The notes beneath the pieces were generated by a model. The model searched no databases. It was not told the DNA's origin and saw only the letters and a list, made by a program, of their open reading frames with translations. 64,000 nt of DNA from Absidia repens. Its lineage: Eukaryota; Mucoromycota; Mucoromycetes; Mucorales; Cunninghamellaceae. Made by a program: the position numbers and the translations under genes. The stretch is taken from assembly GCA_002105175.1 (NCBI GenBank), contig MCGE01000006.1, positions 620,001 through 684,000 on the forward strand, in the 5' to 3' direction. Every line of letters begins with the position of its first letter. The stretch's first letter is position 1. Positions 50,305 through 61,349 of the stretch are shown piece after piece.

Positions 50305-50370
<66 letters not shown>

Positions 50371-52083
50371 TTCAAACACGTACACATTTAGATAAGCTAG
50401 CTGTTTTTTTGCCTACTTTACCTAACACCGATCAATTTCGAAAGCGACTGAAGTACAGTGGCCCTGGTGTCCCCGCTAGCTGTTCGAACTATTTGGTAAA
50501 ATTTGTTCAGAAGTGTGTATGCATTCTGCATAAGGCGCAATCCGGTCAAATGAGATCCAATCAAACCAACACTAGCTAATGCAACTGTCTATGTTAAAAA
50601 ATCATATCAATAAAATTACATTGTCAGTCTCCTCGCATCCCGTCATTCTACTTATTTTACCTGAAGTTCCTTGTTATCGCTATCTAAACATTTTTCCAAT
50701 CGTTCCAGTACATGGAATTGTTGTTGAATGGTTGAGAAATCCACTTCCTATTCCAATAATAGATAATGAAAAAGTTAGCTACTTATTTTCCCCTCTCCCC
50801 TTCCCCTTTCTTTTCCTACACTAACCTTGTTATGACCGAGACTTCCAAAGAACTTGAGCACAGCACATTTTGTTAAAGACACAGCTACGTCTTGATCGTT
50901 TTCAACATCCAAAGTATCCGTCAGCTTGTCCATCAATTGAGCCTTTATCAAAAATTGTAAACCTGAGGCAGTTGCAGCAACCTATGTTCAAAAGTTAGTT
51001 AGTAAAATTAACCATATTTGCATCAACTTCCCAAGAAATTCAATCAATATACCAATCATACATCATTCAGTAATTCAATGGCATTCATTCGCAAAAGAAG
51101 ATCGTCCGTGTTTAGTTCTTCTAATAGTTGAGTCAAGATTCCCGATGATTCACAAAGTTCAAAAGCTAGGTCTGATATCCCCGCAATTTTCATCATCAAG
51201 TCATACACACGGAAACTAAAAGTGCCGTTGCTATAAAAATAGATTAATTTTATATTGTACGATCAGTCCAGTTCTTATTTTTCACTTACATTCGCATGAT
51301 AGAATTCAATAACTGTATAGCAGGTGATTGGAAAAAGTGCTTGCAACCGATATCAGAGTGACATGCCTATAGAAAGCAAAATTTGTCATAATGATGTATA
51401 CAAAAAAAGATTACCCCATTGTATGGTTATCATTTACCTTTTGTAATATGTCAATCACTTTATTCGCAGTCCTAGTATCTTGAAACGCTACAGTAGTAAC
51501 CACCATTGGTAAAACTTGAGAATCAATCTATAGATATATATATACTAGGTCAGCTGCAGTAAAAAAAAGGAAGAAAAAAAAAAGTATAAGGGACTTTACC
51601 ATATCAACAGTTTCAGCAGGACTGGCCAAAGCCTTTTCTACTTGTTGTAAAGATAGATAGCGAATGGAAGGAGAAAAGTGCTGAAGTCCCTGTTCCAAGT
51701 AGATTTTGTTATCGCCTTGTGAGAATACAGAATAAGGGAAAGGTTCGAGAAGTTTCCGTATGAGATCGCACGTTGCTGTCATGAGTTGATCGCTGATGGC
51801 ATCAACTTCATCATTTTCAGAGCAGGAGCTCAAAACACCATATAAATCAGATAGTGGAAGAATGGATAATATATGTTGCGATTGATCGTGATTGACATGA
51901 TCTAAATAAAGAAGAAGAAAGAAAAGTGAGACTTTTAAAATGACGAATACCACGTATGCCCCGTCCATTACCTCCTAATGACGCGGAGAAGGTCGATATG
52001 GCCAGTTTCTTTTCTTCCAAAGACACATTTGTAGAAGATATTGCTTTTTGAGCACGTTCCAATGGTGAATCAATAGAGGGCAT
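49560..52083 (-). CDS. PSMD5: 26S proteasome assembly chaperone PSMD5/S5b (Hsm3-like)
   Basis: ARM/HEAT-repeat chaperone that binds Rpt subunits during assembly of the proteasome base. Twelve exons (52083-51972, 51901-51600, 51527-51438, 51366-51290, 51230-51062, 50981-50826, 50747-50661, 50588-50422, 50296-50232, 50092-49977, 49887-49816, 49715-49560) join in frame to 522 aa, close to the family length. Family blocks: LLRMNAIELLNDVAATASG, ILTQLLEEL, AAFALLESIASHQWGRQ and the C-terminal WKYAIVKALVDN...LTQYVRQGPYY. No catalytic motif is expected. The intron between exons 8 and 9 contains an unbroken 60-base A-run on the plus strand (50309-50368), that is T60 just before the acceptor. Confidence 0.88.
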
Positions 52084-52274
52084 GACAATAATACCCTTTA
52101 AAATCGTTGACAGATAAAGAAAGAGAAAGAAAAAATTTAATAACAAAAAAAAAAAAAAAGAAAAAAAAAAGAGGAAGCGTGCTGTGTGATCATTGAAATT
52201 CCGCTCCGAGACTGTGAGCATGAAGCAGGAAAAGAAACAGATTACTTTAATGGTGGATTTAAATAAATACTATA

Positions 52275-53645
52275 TTATATCACATGCTTTGACCCACCAA
52301 AGCCATGTCTTTCCATTGGAATCTGACACATTTCACCACAATCTTCGTATTTCGTAGAGGCCATTTTTTCTTGCAAAAACGGGATGAATTGTTCAACGTC
52401 AACTCGCCGGCTAACATCCTTTTGATACATTCCATAAATGGACCAATCTACACCTGATGGATGCTGTTGTGTCATGACAGCCAAGGCATCTGTATTTGAA
52501 ATAGTAGGTGATAGCTTTTTGATTAAGTTCATGTCATATTCTTGGCAAGAGCGTTGATTGCACTGGAAGGAGTAGAGACGAATGCCAATGGAAGTCATTG
52601 GCCAGTAAAACCAACTTTCACTGTACCATCGAGCATCTATGGAAATTATCATTGCATTTTCCTTTTTCATAAATAATCCAGCACCAAGTCCATTACCAAA
52701 CGGTGCAATCAACACATTCACATCTTCTACCAAATGAGCTGTACTTCGAATGTTACATCCTTCATCAAAGTTAATGAGTCGTACTTGAGAATGGGGCATA
52801 TTATTGACAATGGAATCCACCAATTCAGGAACATTGGTGATGTGCCGTGAGGCAGAGCGATTTAAAATGCCGATGACCGTGGTGGTGGTTGTATTTTCTC
52901 TGCCTCCATTGAAAGTGATGACCGACTGTAAGCAAGGGTCCGTTTCTGTGAGTGGTATTTTGAAAATATCTTCGCGGAATGCCATATAATCATCATTAAG
53001 GATATCATGTTCACAATACCATAAGGAACAGCGATTTCCAGTACCAACCACTGCTCTCCTAAAACACATTGGGGTATTATAAGGTGGTAACATCTGATTT
53101 TTGGTGAGCAAATCGTCCTGATCCAGCACAATGTCATGTAAATTTGATGATGATGACCAAATACTCATGTCTAATTTTGTATGTTCTCCCCAAAACGTTT
53201 TCGCTCGGAGTAGCCATGTTTGTGCATGATGATGGCCGTATTGACGTATGGTACTGTAGAGAGGAATTAATCCATTGTATAGGTAATGAGAAAAATGAAA
53301 AGGGGAATAGAGTCCATATACAAATAATATGCCGTTTTCACTGTTGAATTTGCCACGATAATTTTTATTGGCAATAACACGAGGTGTAAACCACATATCT
53401 TCATCACTATTGGCATTTATCATGTTGACTCGCGGAGGAGGTTCAGCTTTTCCAGTGGATGTTGATACGATAAACGGTCCGTGTAGTTGGTCGATGCAAA
53501 AGTTTGTAAATTCACATATTTGACTCCGTTCCGTGTCGCCTCGACATGTCCACTCTGAGCTTTCGATAGGTTCTGTCAAATAGAGGTGGATACTATAAGT
53601 TAAATAGACCAAAGCAACACAAAAAGATATAATTTTTTCCTTCAT
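52275..53645 (-). CDS. GT61 family glycosyltransferase (DUF563), type II membrane
   Basis: Intronless frame of 456 aa, unusual among its multi-exon neighbours. A short cytosolic MKEK is followed by a signal anchor (residues 5-22), which fits a Golgi type II topology. The family features are FHFSHYLYNGLIPLYSTIRQ, VGTGNRCSLWYCEHD, VIGILNRSASRHITNVPELV, VRLINFDEG and the C-terminal VLIAPFGNGLGAGLFM, the nucleotide-sugar binding end of GT61 enzymes, where GxGL/AGLFL-type sequence is expected. Cys residues are frequent, as in lumenal enzymes. GT61 members transfer xylose, arabinose or GlcNAc; the donor here is unknown. Confidence 0.85.
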   Translation of the reverse strand: MKEKIISFCVALVYLTYSIHLYLTEPIESSEWTCRGDTERSQICEFTNFCIDQLHGPFIVSTSTGKAEPPPRVNMINANSDEDMWFTPRVIANKNYRGKFNSENGILFVYGLYSPFHFSHYLYNGLIPLYSTIRQYGHHHAQTWLLRAKTFWGEHTKLDMSIWSSSSNLHDIVLDQDDLLTKNQMLPPYNTPMCFRRAVVGTGNRCSLWYCEHDILNDDYMAFREDIFKIPLTETDPCLQSVITFNGGRENTTTTTVIGILNRSASRHITNVPELVDSIVNNMPHSQVRLINFDEGCNIRSTAHLVEDVNVLIAPFGNGLGAGLFMKKENAMIISIDARWYSESWFYWPMTSIGIRLYSFQCNQRSCQEYDMNLIKKLSPTISNTDALAVMTQQHPSGVDWSIYGMYQKDVSRRVDVEQFIPFLQEKMASTKYEDCGEMCQIPMERHGFGGSKHVI

Positions 53646-54189
53646 CCTATATTTGCAAGGGTCCTAAAATGTTGCTTCCTGATCCTTGATTGCACTGTTT
53701 TAATTGGGGGGGATTTTTTTCAGTAAAATGTGGTGGTTGTGTCTTTTTTGCTCTATTAACTTGATTGCGTATATGATTGTAGACAAAAAAAGAACAACTT
53801 AATCAGCATATCAGACTTTTATTTTTATTGTTTTCTTATCACGGTGTATCAGAAGTTCAATACTAAGGGGTCAAAGATATAAAATATGGTATTAAATTTT
53901 CATTCCTATATCGCACAGGATCCCTTTTTCCATGTAATGAAAAAAAAGGGGGGGGGACAGGGCAAGAGTAGGTTGGTTAATATAAATGATAGAGCGGGAA
54001 TAGAACCACATTTCATATCAAGTAATTTGAAACCGCAAACCAATCTCTTGAGTCTCTAGGGCGATAAAGTAGCCATAGTGGGTGAGCTAGAAAGTAGTTG
54101 TTGGATGAGACACTCTCAAAAATAGCCACAGTAACGACTTTCCTCGTTATATAATGGTCCACAGTATGACAAATAAAAAAATATATGTT
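53646..54189. other. intergenic with a tRNA-like fossil
   Basis: Upstream region of the GT61 gene. On the minus strand from about 54078 down to 53990 the sequence holds TATGGCTACTTTATCGCC, AGAGACTCAAGAGATTGG and GTGGTTCTATTCCCGC, the order expected for the D arm, a CAA anticodon loop and the T arm of a tRNA-Leu, but stems are mostly unpaired. I read it as a degenerate tRNA-like sequence, not a gene. Confidence 0.35.
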
Positions 54190-54830
54190 TTATTAAAGCA
54201 AATGGGGTAAATACTAAACTAAGGCCGTGGGCTTCATTATAGCATGGGATCTGATGGAGGTAGAATGAGGGAGACTATTGTGAGCTTTAAAGAATGGGCT
54301 ATACTACTTAAAAGGGCGACATAAACATGTGGGGTGATATACTACGCATTTCAGAAAGACTATGAAATCTTTTATTGAAGCACAACAACGGTCAACGCTA
54401 ATCGAAATTGGTGATGGTAGTAAAAAGGGAATCCATTTTCAATATATGAGAGACACTAATGGGACATATTTAATTGAAGCAAATAAAAAGAGGAATATTT
54501 TATTGAGCAGTATTAATTTATATATAGATACAAAAGATGGACAAGCTAACACTAAACTAAGCTAATGAAGGTTCCCAAAAAGCCAACTATTGGTGGTTTT
54601 AAATCCTGAATCCAAAATGAAAGGGTGTCCCCATGTATCTTGTAATCCCTGTTTTGAAAATCCTTCTAAACTAGTCCTAACGCTAATCTAAGATCAGTAT
54701 AACCTCATAGAAGTTATAATGGGGAAGAAAAAAGAAAAAGAAAAAGAAAAAAGAAAAAGCAAAAGAAAAAAGAAAGGAAGAGCGAAAATAAAATAGAAGT
54801 AAAATCAACGTGTGCGGGGTTTGAACATAA
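54190..54830 (-). repeat. dispersed repeat copy E (SINE-like)
   Basis: Minus-strand copy whose head end is at about 54805-54826 (minus strand GTTCAAACCCCGCACACGT). The body contains, in plus orientation, GAAGCACAACAACGGTCAACG at 54376-54396, ACACTAATGGGACATATTTA, ACTAAACTAAGCTAATGAAGG at 54552-54572, AATGAAAGGGTGTCCCCATG, CTTGTAATCCC and CCTTCTAAACTAGTCCTAAC. These align with copy A in the same order and spacing. Confidence 0.7.
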
Positions 54831-54918
54831 AAAAAGCAAGATCATTTTATTGGACCCTAATTCTGATAAGATAAAAATATAATAAAATACTGTATGTAAA
54901 TATAAAATAAAAGCCATA

Positions 54919-56652
54919 CTACATAATAATGCCTTCAACACCAAAACCATTTGCGGCCTCCATCGCCTCGTCCACCACCGCATTAAATTCGGAGACAAAT
55001 ATCTTGCAGAGAGCGTTTGCTAAATCGGGGTAAGCAGGGTGGTTGTCAGTGAGCATCGAGAGATTGATTTTGTCTCCGTAAGACACTGCACCAATAGAAA
55101 TAGAGCCCTTTCCGCACTGGGGTGGGAAGACATGACAAGCTTCCATTTTCTGTCCACCAAAAAATACAGGCGTTGTGGGACCGACAATGTTGGTAATGGT
55201 TGCGTGCGGGAGATCGGTATACCATTTCTGGATCCAAAGCGGCATCACCATCGTCATCAAAAAAGGGAAGTAGCGTAGGAGGCGATCAATGATAATGTCA
55301 TAGAGTATATAAGCTGTCATTGACCGTTGAATGATCGTAGTGTGTTGGTGAATGATGTTTAATGAAGCGGTTGTGTCGTTGTTCCCCAAATTGAGTTCCA
55401 ACAAGCTCCCTAGTACTGCATTTCTCATCGACCAATCTGTGTGAAGTCGAAAGCTGACGGGAATGAGAACTCGAAACGTGTCACCATTTTGTTCCTTTTG
55501 TTGCTGTTGTAAATACGTCTGCATAGTCCGCCCAAGCACTAAAAAAACCACATCGTCTGGTGTTGTGTGCGACCCACCAAGAATCCGCAGTATCTTGTCA
55601 ATGTCTCGTCGATCCAAATCCTCCGTCCATGCCATCAATTTTTCCAACGTTTGATCATCGTCATAAGACCATTCCCGCATTGGTGGATTGCTTAGTAAGA
55701 ATTGAATCGGCAAAAGAGATAGTCTCCTGAGTTGAGCAAACCAAGGTTTTAATAGTAATGCTACGATCCATAGTTCATATGTCACTTGTTGCATGGCCGT
55801 ACACACAAGAATCCATCCCCAAAGAAACCACATCATCATCTGCTGCCAAAGGATACCGAATTTGCGTCTTGCCTTCTCAAATTGTAGCTGCTGATATTTT
55901 TGACGAGTCCTGTGGTGATGATAAAATCGGTCGCGTGGATAGCGGTTGCTTTTGCTGCAGTAGTAGTATTGTTGTTGTTGCTGTTGTTGTTGTTGTTGTT
56001 GTCGATACTTGTCCTTTGGTTGTTGTCGTTGTAATTGTTGCCATTGCATGTACATTTCTTCTTTCGGATCCATGGATGTTGCAGTTGCCAGTACGGCGTT
56101 GATAAGACCAATGCTATCAGACATGCTATGATGGACTTTCCATAAAAAGGCAAACTGCTTGTTTTCGAGGCCAGATAAAAGATGAGCTTCCCACAAAGGC
56201 TTGTCGTTGTTGAATGGCTTTACATACTTGAATAAAATAAAATAAAATAAAATAAAAAGAGTCAAAAAAGGAAGACGATGAGAGTGGCGGAACGGGTGAT
56301 TCTTATGTAATATGAGACTTACTTGACAGGCCATATACTGTTGTAAACCCGCCATGGTAGACTTCGTCAGCGTATGGAAGGAAAAATTGTCTCTGAAATT
56401 CCAGTGTTGTTGTGGTCGATACCAAACAGGTGTTTCCCAAGGCGACTTATTTTTTGGTACAAGACAGAAGCGTGGATGGTGAGTGCATAAATTTTCCAAG
56501 GCAGCCATAACTAATGTCGTATCCAAGCGCTGGCTGAAGGTCCAAACACTGCAAATGGTCATAAGTCGTCGAGGATGTTCTAATTGGAAACACATATTGT
56601 CCATACCGGTGAGATGTTGTCCAAGTTCACGTAGTAGATTCCGTTCTGCCAT
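54919..56652 (-). CDS. WS/DGAT-type acyltransferase
   Basis: Predicted wax ester synthase/diacylglycerol O-acyltransferase that esterifies acyl-CoA to long-chain alcohols or diacylglycerol for storage lipid. Two exons (56652-56323, 56226-54919) give 545 aa. The N-terminus LTGMDNMCFQLEHPRR matches the family start and KPLWEAHLLSGLENKQFAF the region before the active site. The catalytic motif HHxxxDG reads HHSMSDS at ~142-148: both His and the Asp are kept but Gly is Ser. A ~50-residue Gln/Tyr/Arg-rich insert follows, then a hydrophobic helix (WGWILVCTAM) and the C-terminal DLPHATITNIVGPTTPVFFG typical of the family (N-x-x-G-P). The 96-nt intron is in frame and stop-free. Confidence 0.88.
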   Translation of the reverse strand: MAERNLLRELGQHLTGMDNMCFQLEHPRRLMTICSVWTFSQRLDTTLVMAALENLCTHHPRFCLVPKNKSPWETPVWYRPQQHWNFRDNFSFHTLTKSTMAGLQQYMACQVSLILHKNHPFRHSHRLPFLTLFILFYFILFKYVKPFNNDKPLWEAHLLSGLENKQFAFLWKVHHSMSDSIGLINAVLATATSMDPKEEMYMQWQQLQRQQPKDKYRQQQQQQQQQQQYYYCSKSNRYPRDRFYHHHRTRQKYQQLQFEKARRKFGILWQQMMMWFLWGWILVCTAMQQVTYELWIVALLLKPWFAQLRRLSLLPIQFLLSNPPMREWSYDDDQTLEKLMAWTEDLDRRDIDKILRILGGSHTTPDDVVFLVLGRTMQTYLQQQQKEQNGDTFRVLIPVSFRLHTDWSMRNAVLGSLLELNLGNNDTTASLNIIHQHTTIIQRSMTAYILYDIIIDRLLRYFPFLMTMVMPLWIQKWYTDLPHATITNIVGPTTPVFFGGQKMEACHVFPPQCGKGSISIGAVSYGDKINLSMLTDNHPAYPDLANALCKIFVSEFNAVVDEAMEAANGFGVEGIIM

Positions 56653-57019
56653 TCTCCAACAATAACTATGAAAAAAAGAGAATAAGGATAAAAGCGGATT
56701 TTCAAAAAAAAATATCCACCATAATCAAAATATATCACAAATCAAAAATTAAAAAAAAAAGGTTTCGGCCTTTTTCGATATATTATTGCGCTGATTTATA
56801 TATAATATATGATCACCTTATATCATGAATGACACTATTTGTTTGTAGACTCTTGTCAAGACTGATTTGGTTGATGCCCAATGCATAATTTTTTTTTTGG
56901 GTAAAAAAATAAATAAATTCTATCCCCGCTCAAAGCCACCTTCTGGCAGCATTTTTTTTTCTTCACTCTGTCTTTTTTCTTTTTGATCACTCTTTTTTTA
57001 GATTCACAAACACAGAAAA
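56653..57019. promoter_or_regulatory. WS/DGAT-BFR2 divergent promoter
   Basis: 367 bp between outward-facing ATGs. AT-rich with T-runs near 56890 and 56952. No gene seen and no specific site recognised. Confidence 0.45.
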
Positions 57020-58040
57020 ATGGCTCCAAGTAAGTAAACACTATTATATTAGCTTGTTTAAAATAATACAAACTAACATTTGTGCTACTATTTTTATTTT
57101 TGTTTAATAGAGAAATCCTTGGCGGATCAAATTGCTGATCTTGACAACACTGCACCAAAAGGTAAAAGTGTTTAGTGCTATGACAGATTTTATTCATGTG
57201 TGTACTAAGCTTGTATTACTTTCAACTCATACTGTAGATTATGATCCTGAAGATCTCGTTGAACCTATGCATGACACAACTATCAATGAAGCTGCGGGAT
57301 CAGATGTTGAAGAGCACGATGCCAGAGACCATTATGTCACCATGGGCAAAAGCAACCTTCGCAACCAACAGGCCTTTTTAATGGACGATCCTCGGTACTC
57401 TGGTCAACGCAAAAGTCGCAAAGATATATATTCCGATCAAGAGGATGACGATATTAGTAACGGCGACGAGGATGAAGACGAAAACGAAGACGACAGCGAA
57501 ACTCACAGCGATGACGACGAAGCGTCATGGACTGGTTTTGATGATCAACAAGAAGATTTGGATATTGGAGATGATGACATTGATACGCAAGACGATGACG
57601 ACGATATGGAACAAAGTGGTGATAGTGATGATGATGATGATGATAATGATGTCTCGGACGACGACGAAGAGCAAGAAGACGACAATGAACTTAACAAGCA
57701 ATTGCGTCAACTGCAGAGTGATGAAAAGTAAGTAAAAATCATTATTTATTAATAGCGGTTTATCTTTAAAATGCTGACGGACTATTTACCTTTGGATGTT
57801 GTATAATAGGGATATGCTTTCTCAATTGGCACAAAACACATCTGGTGAGATCGAAAAAGGACAGCACGTTAGACAGCAATTGGTAAATTTACGAAATGAA
57901 TACAATAGAATGAAATACATATATATTCAGTGATCTAATATATTCTCTTCGCACAAATTCATATAGACATTATGGGATAATTGCTTGGAAACCCGTATCC
58001 GTATCCAAAAGGCTGTCGAACTTGGGAATCAATTACCTCA

Positions 58041-58074
<34 letters not shown>

Positions 58075-59257
58075 AACGAAAAAGTAGAAGGAATACTCGA
58101 TGACTAAAATGTCAACGTTGATATAGGTCGATCAACTAATCAACATAGTGGATTCAAATGACGAAATCAGGAAAGACACAGACAAAGTGAAGGGTGAACT
58201 TCGCGATGTGATTGACGATATTATGGAGCTACGTACAAGCCTTCTTAATGAAAATGATGCCATTGATTTGGACCAAGCTTCTTACAGCAGCCGAAAACGC
58301 CATTTGGATGATGATGACGATGATGCATATATCAAAGCTCTTTGGAACGATATTAGCCAAGTGAACGACGTGTAAGTTTGAATTTATATATATTTGGTTT
58401 AGCCGATGGAATATTTAATTTATGCTGTTATATATTATTTTAGTTTTGTACCTTTCCGAAATTTAACATTGGAAAAATGGAGTAATAAGGTGCAAGCAGC
58501 TTCTAGTGCTCGTATGGATAAAAAATTCAAGGCTTTTGATCAGGTAATACCGAAAACATCTTTATTGTGAGTCAAATCAATTCTAATCATACATATATGC
58601 TTGTATAGAATATCCTAACTCAAATCGACAATATGATGAGTGACAAACAAGGCCTTTTGAAACGTACACGACTTCAAAGAGCTGAATATAAGATTTTAGG
58701 AAAGGTAAAAACAAACAGAAAAATTAAGTACGAAAAAAAAGGAGAATAAATACTGATTGAGAATCATTATAGGGAACAACTGAACCAGCATTATTAAATG
58801 ATGAAGACACAGCGGATAACAATACAAAGAACCCAGATCGTTATCAGGATACATATGACGAAGAATTATTCGACGACAACGACTTTTATCAACAACAACT
58901 CAGAGAATTGATTGAATCACGTATGGTGGACACGGATGACCCAATTGCCAGCGGTATGCGATGGGCGGCCAGTAAAAAGGATCAAGTGAAGAAGAAGAAG
59001 AAGAATATTGATACCAAGGGATCCAAAGGTCGAAAATTACGGTAAGAAGATACAGCTATTACTATTAATATCGTTGGAATAGCAACTCACCTTGACTTTT
59101 TTGATGTTTTATGAATAGGTTTAATGTACACGAAAAGATGCAAAACTTCATGGCACCTATTCCTGCTGGTACTTGGCATGATGGCATGACGGAGGAACTT
59201 TATTCATCATTATTGGGACAACGGAAAACTATTGTGGAATCGGAATTAGTAGTATAG
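57020..59257 (+). CDS. BFR2: ribosome biogenesis protein Bfr2/AATF
   Basis: Nucleolar factor of the small-subunit processome (yeast Bfr2, human AATF/Che-1), required for early 18S rRNA cleavage. Ten exons (57020-57029, 57111-57161, 57238-57727, 57810-57882, 57967-58041, 58127-58371, 58444-58543, 58609-58704, 58773-59041, 59119-59257) give 515 aa; exon 1 codes for only three and a third residues. N-terminal SLADQIADLDNTAPKDYDPE is the family start, followed by about 130 residues of acidic Asp/Glu/Ser repeats. The middle has the leucine-zipper-like region (TLWDNCLETRIRIQKAVELG). The C-terminus carries DDNDFYQQQLRELIE and KLRFNVHEKMQNFMAPIP, the Traub domain hallmark. Confidence 0.95.
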
Positions 59258-59412
59258 ATAGTATTATAGATAGTTAGTGCATTTTTCTTTATTTTCGTTT
59301 TTTATTTATCATTTGGCAATAAAATTTTTACATTGATATTATTCACTTCATATGTGTTGTTTATCACCAGACTGGTGGTTTTGACAGGTGGTGCCAGCGG
59401 TTTATCCAAGTT

Positions 59413-59451
<39 letters not shown>

Positions 59452-61349
59452 ATAGTATTTTAAAAGATAAAAGACGACGGGATGTTATTATCAATATTTA
59501 CTTGAAACACTAAAACTATTAGCGGACCTTGATTATACCGAATTGATGGCTGTTGTTTTTATACACAACTTTTTTTTTTGTTTTTGAGTTGATGCATGAT
59601 GGGTTCAAAAATGTATGTTTTTCCCTCTTGACATTTGATACTGATTTTGTATACCCTTCCTATTGTTCATCATTTGCTTGTTGTACGAATGGTACATTTT
59701 GTGTCTAAGGGTTCTTGATGTAACATTACATTAGTTTGCACACGTAAAAAACATGGCAGATCAAGGTGAAACGAGTGAAAGGGAAGGCAGGGAAAGGAGA
59801 GGGGAAATAAGGTTTAGGCGGCGCCGTTCAATGCGGAAAAATTTATTTCATACATAAAACTCGTTTGATATCGGTCCAATCTTCCGAAATTATCATGTAA
59901 TGTATGTAGTCTGGGAAAGAATTAAGTTTTTCAAGATACATATCAGTAATTGAACTATGATATTGGCTACTGAAAAGAATAATAAAGGTTCCCACTTTCT
60001 TCGTTGATTCACCTTTTTTGACCTAGTTCGAAAAAACCATGCATTTTTTAACTCGGGGAAAAAAAATTCATCAGCGCACCTTGTAAAAAAAAAAAAAAAA
60101 GAAGGAAGACTCTTACCATATCATAATGTTGTTTTTTTTCTCACCCGAAAAAAAACATTATTTTGATTTGAGGCAATTCTTCGACAGTAAGGTTGCTGTG
60201 CCATTTTCCCCCTTTTCTCAATGAGAATGATATAAAGGGAGAGAAATTTGTGTTAAACAAAAAAACGCACAGACACATCGTTTTTGTACATAACATTCTT
60301 TCTTTCATTTTTGTGTTGCAATGGTAGCATAAAAAGTATCATTCCGCAACCTGTTTTTGTTTTCTTCGCCAGTAACGGATCAGTTACAAAGTGTGGGAGG
60401 AAAAAAAACTCTGGGCGCGGAATTTTAATTTTAAATAATAATAATAAATAATACTAATTTATACCAGTAGACAAAAATGATGTTTTTGGATAAGATTGCT
60501 TGAAATAGATAATGGATAATAAGGAGACAAGATAGCTTTTACACTGGTATTTTCATTTATTTTATTCAAGTTTCATCGTCATTTTGGCCATGACCCACCC
60601 AACTCAATTCAATTTATAAAAAAAGAGATCATCAGAGGTAACGACATCGTTTAAAAAAACGAGATTACTATAAATAGATCACGGACTTGGTAATATATGC
60701 GGACCAAAATATATTCAATTCGCTCACTCACACTTAACCATCTTTCTCTTACTATATCTTAATAGTGATAAGGATCAATGTCCATGAAATTAAAAAAAGT
60801 ACATATGATCATAATAAAGTAGTCAGTTCAATCTTGTTTGTTTGATAAAAATCAAACTTGTAGTGTTTATGTAGTTTTACTCATTTATCAAGTTTTAGTG
60901 TTTCACCGGTTGCCGATCCTTTTTTTTTTCCATTACGATCATTATCATAACAAATCACAATAGAAATAAGATGATCATATTCTTTCGGAAATACTCAATA
61001 GATCCTGGAGTGGTGAAAAGATCAAGCCAACAATTCTTCTCCGCCATCCTCCTCCTTTTTTACAACACTTTATTTTTGTATTTACAATACCGTCGGCCAA
61101 AGATTTCAAACCCCGGTAAGGTCCCATTTTTGAGTTCTCTCACTTCCCTCTCTGCCATTATTAAAAGTTTTTTTTTTTTAACTCTTTTCATTCTCTCTCT
61201 CTTTCTTTTCTCTTTCTTATTTCATTTTTTCATTTTTTATATTTTGTGTGCGATTCTTGTCTTTATTTTATTGAAATAAGAATTCCTTTACACCTCTAAT
61301 CGTTTTCTTTCTCTTGTTATCTCCTATTTGAATTTCTTATACGTATACG
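59258..61349. other. long intergenic region upstream of the NDT80-like gene
   Basis: About 2.1 kb without recognisable coding sequence. It contains a GT dinucleotide run (59414-59449) and many T/A runs. The stretch 60975-61279 holds a Phe/Leu-rich frame caused by pyrimidine-rich DNA and is most likely the 5' leader of the NDT80-like gene. A long upstream region fits a highly regulated transcription factor gene. Confidence 0.45.
59414..59449. repeat. GT dinucleotide microsatellite
   Basis: About 18 uninterrupted GT units located about 160 bp after the BFR2 stop codon. Confidence 0.85.

Noticed and set aside
60975..61279. 102-codon Phe/Leu-rich frame upstream of the NDT80-like gene
   Set aside because: Composition reflects T-rich leader DNA; no domain or conserved motif.
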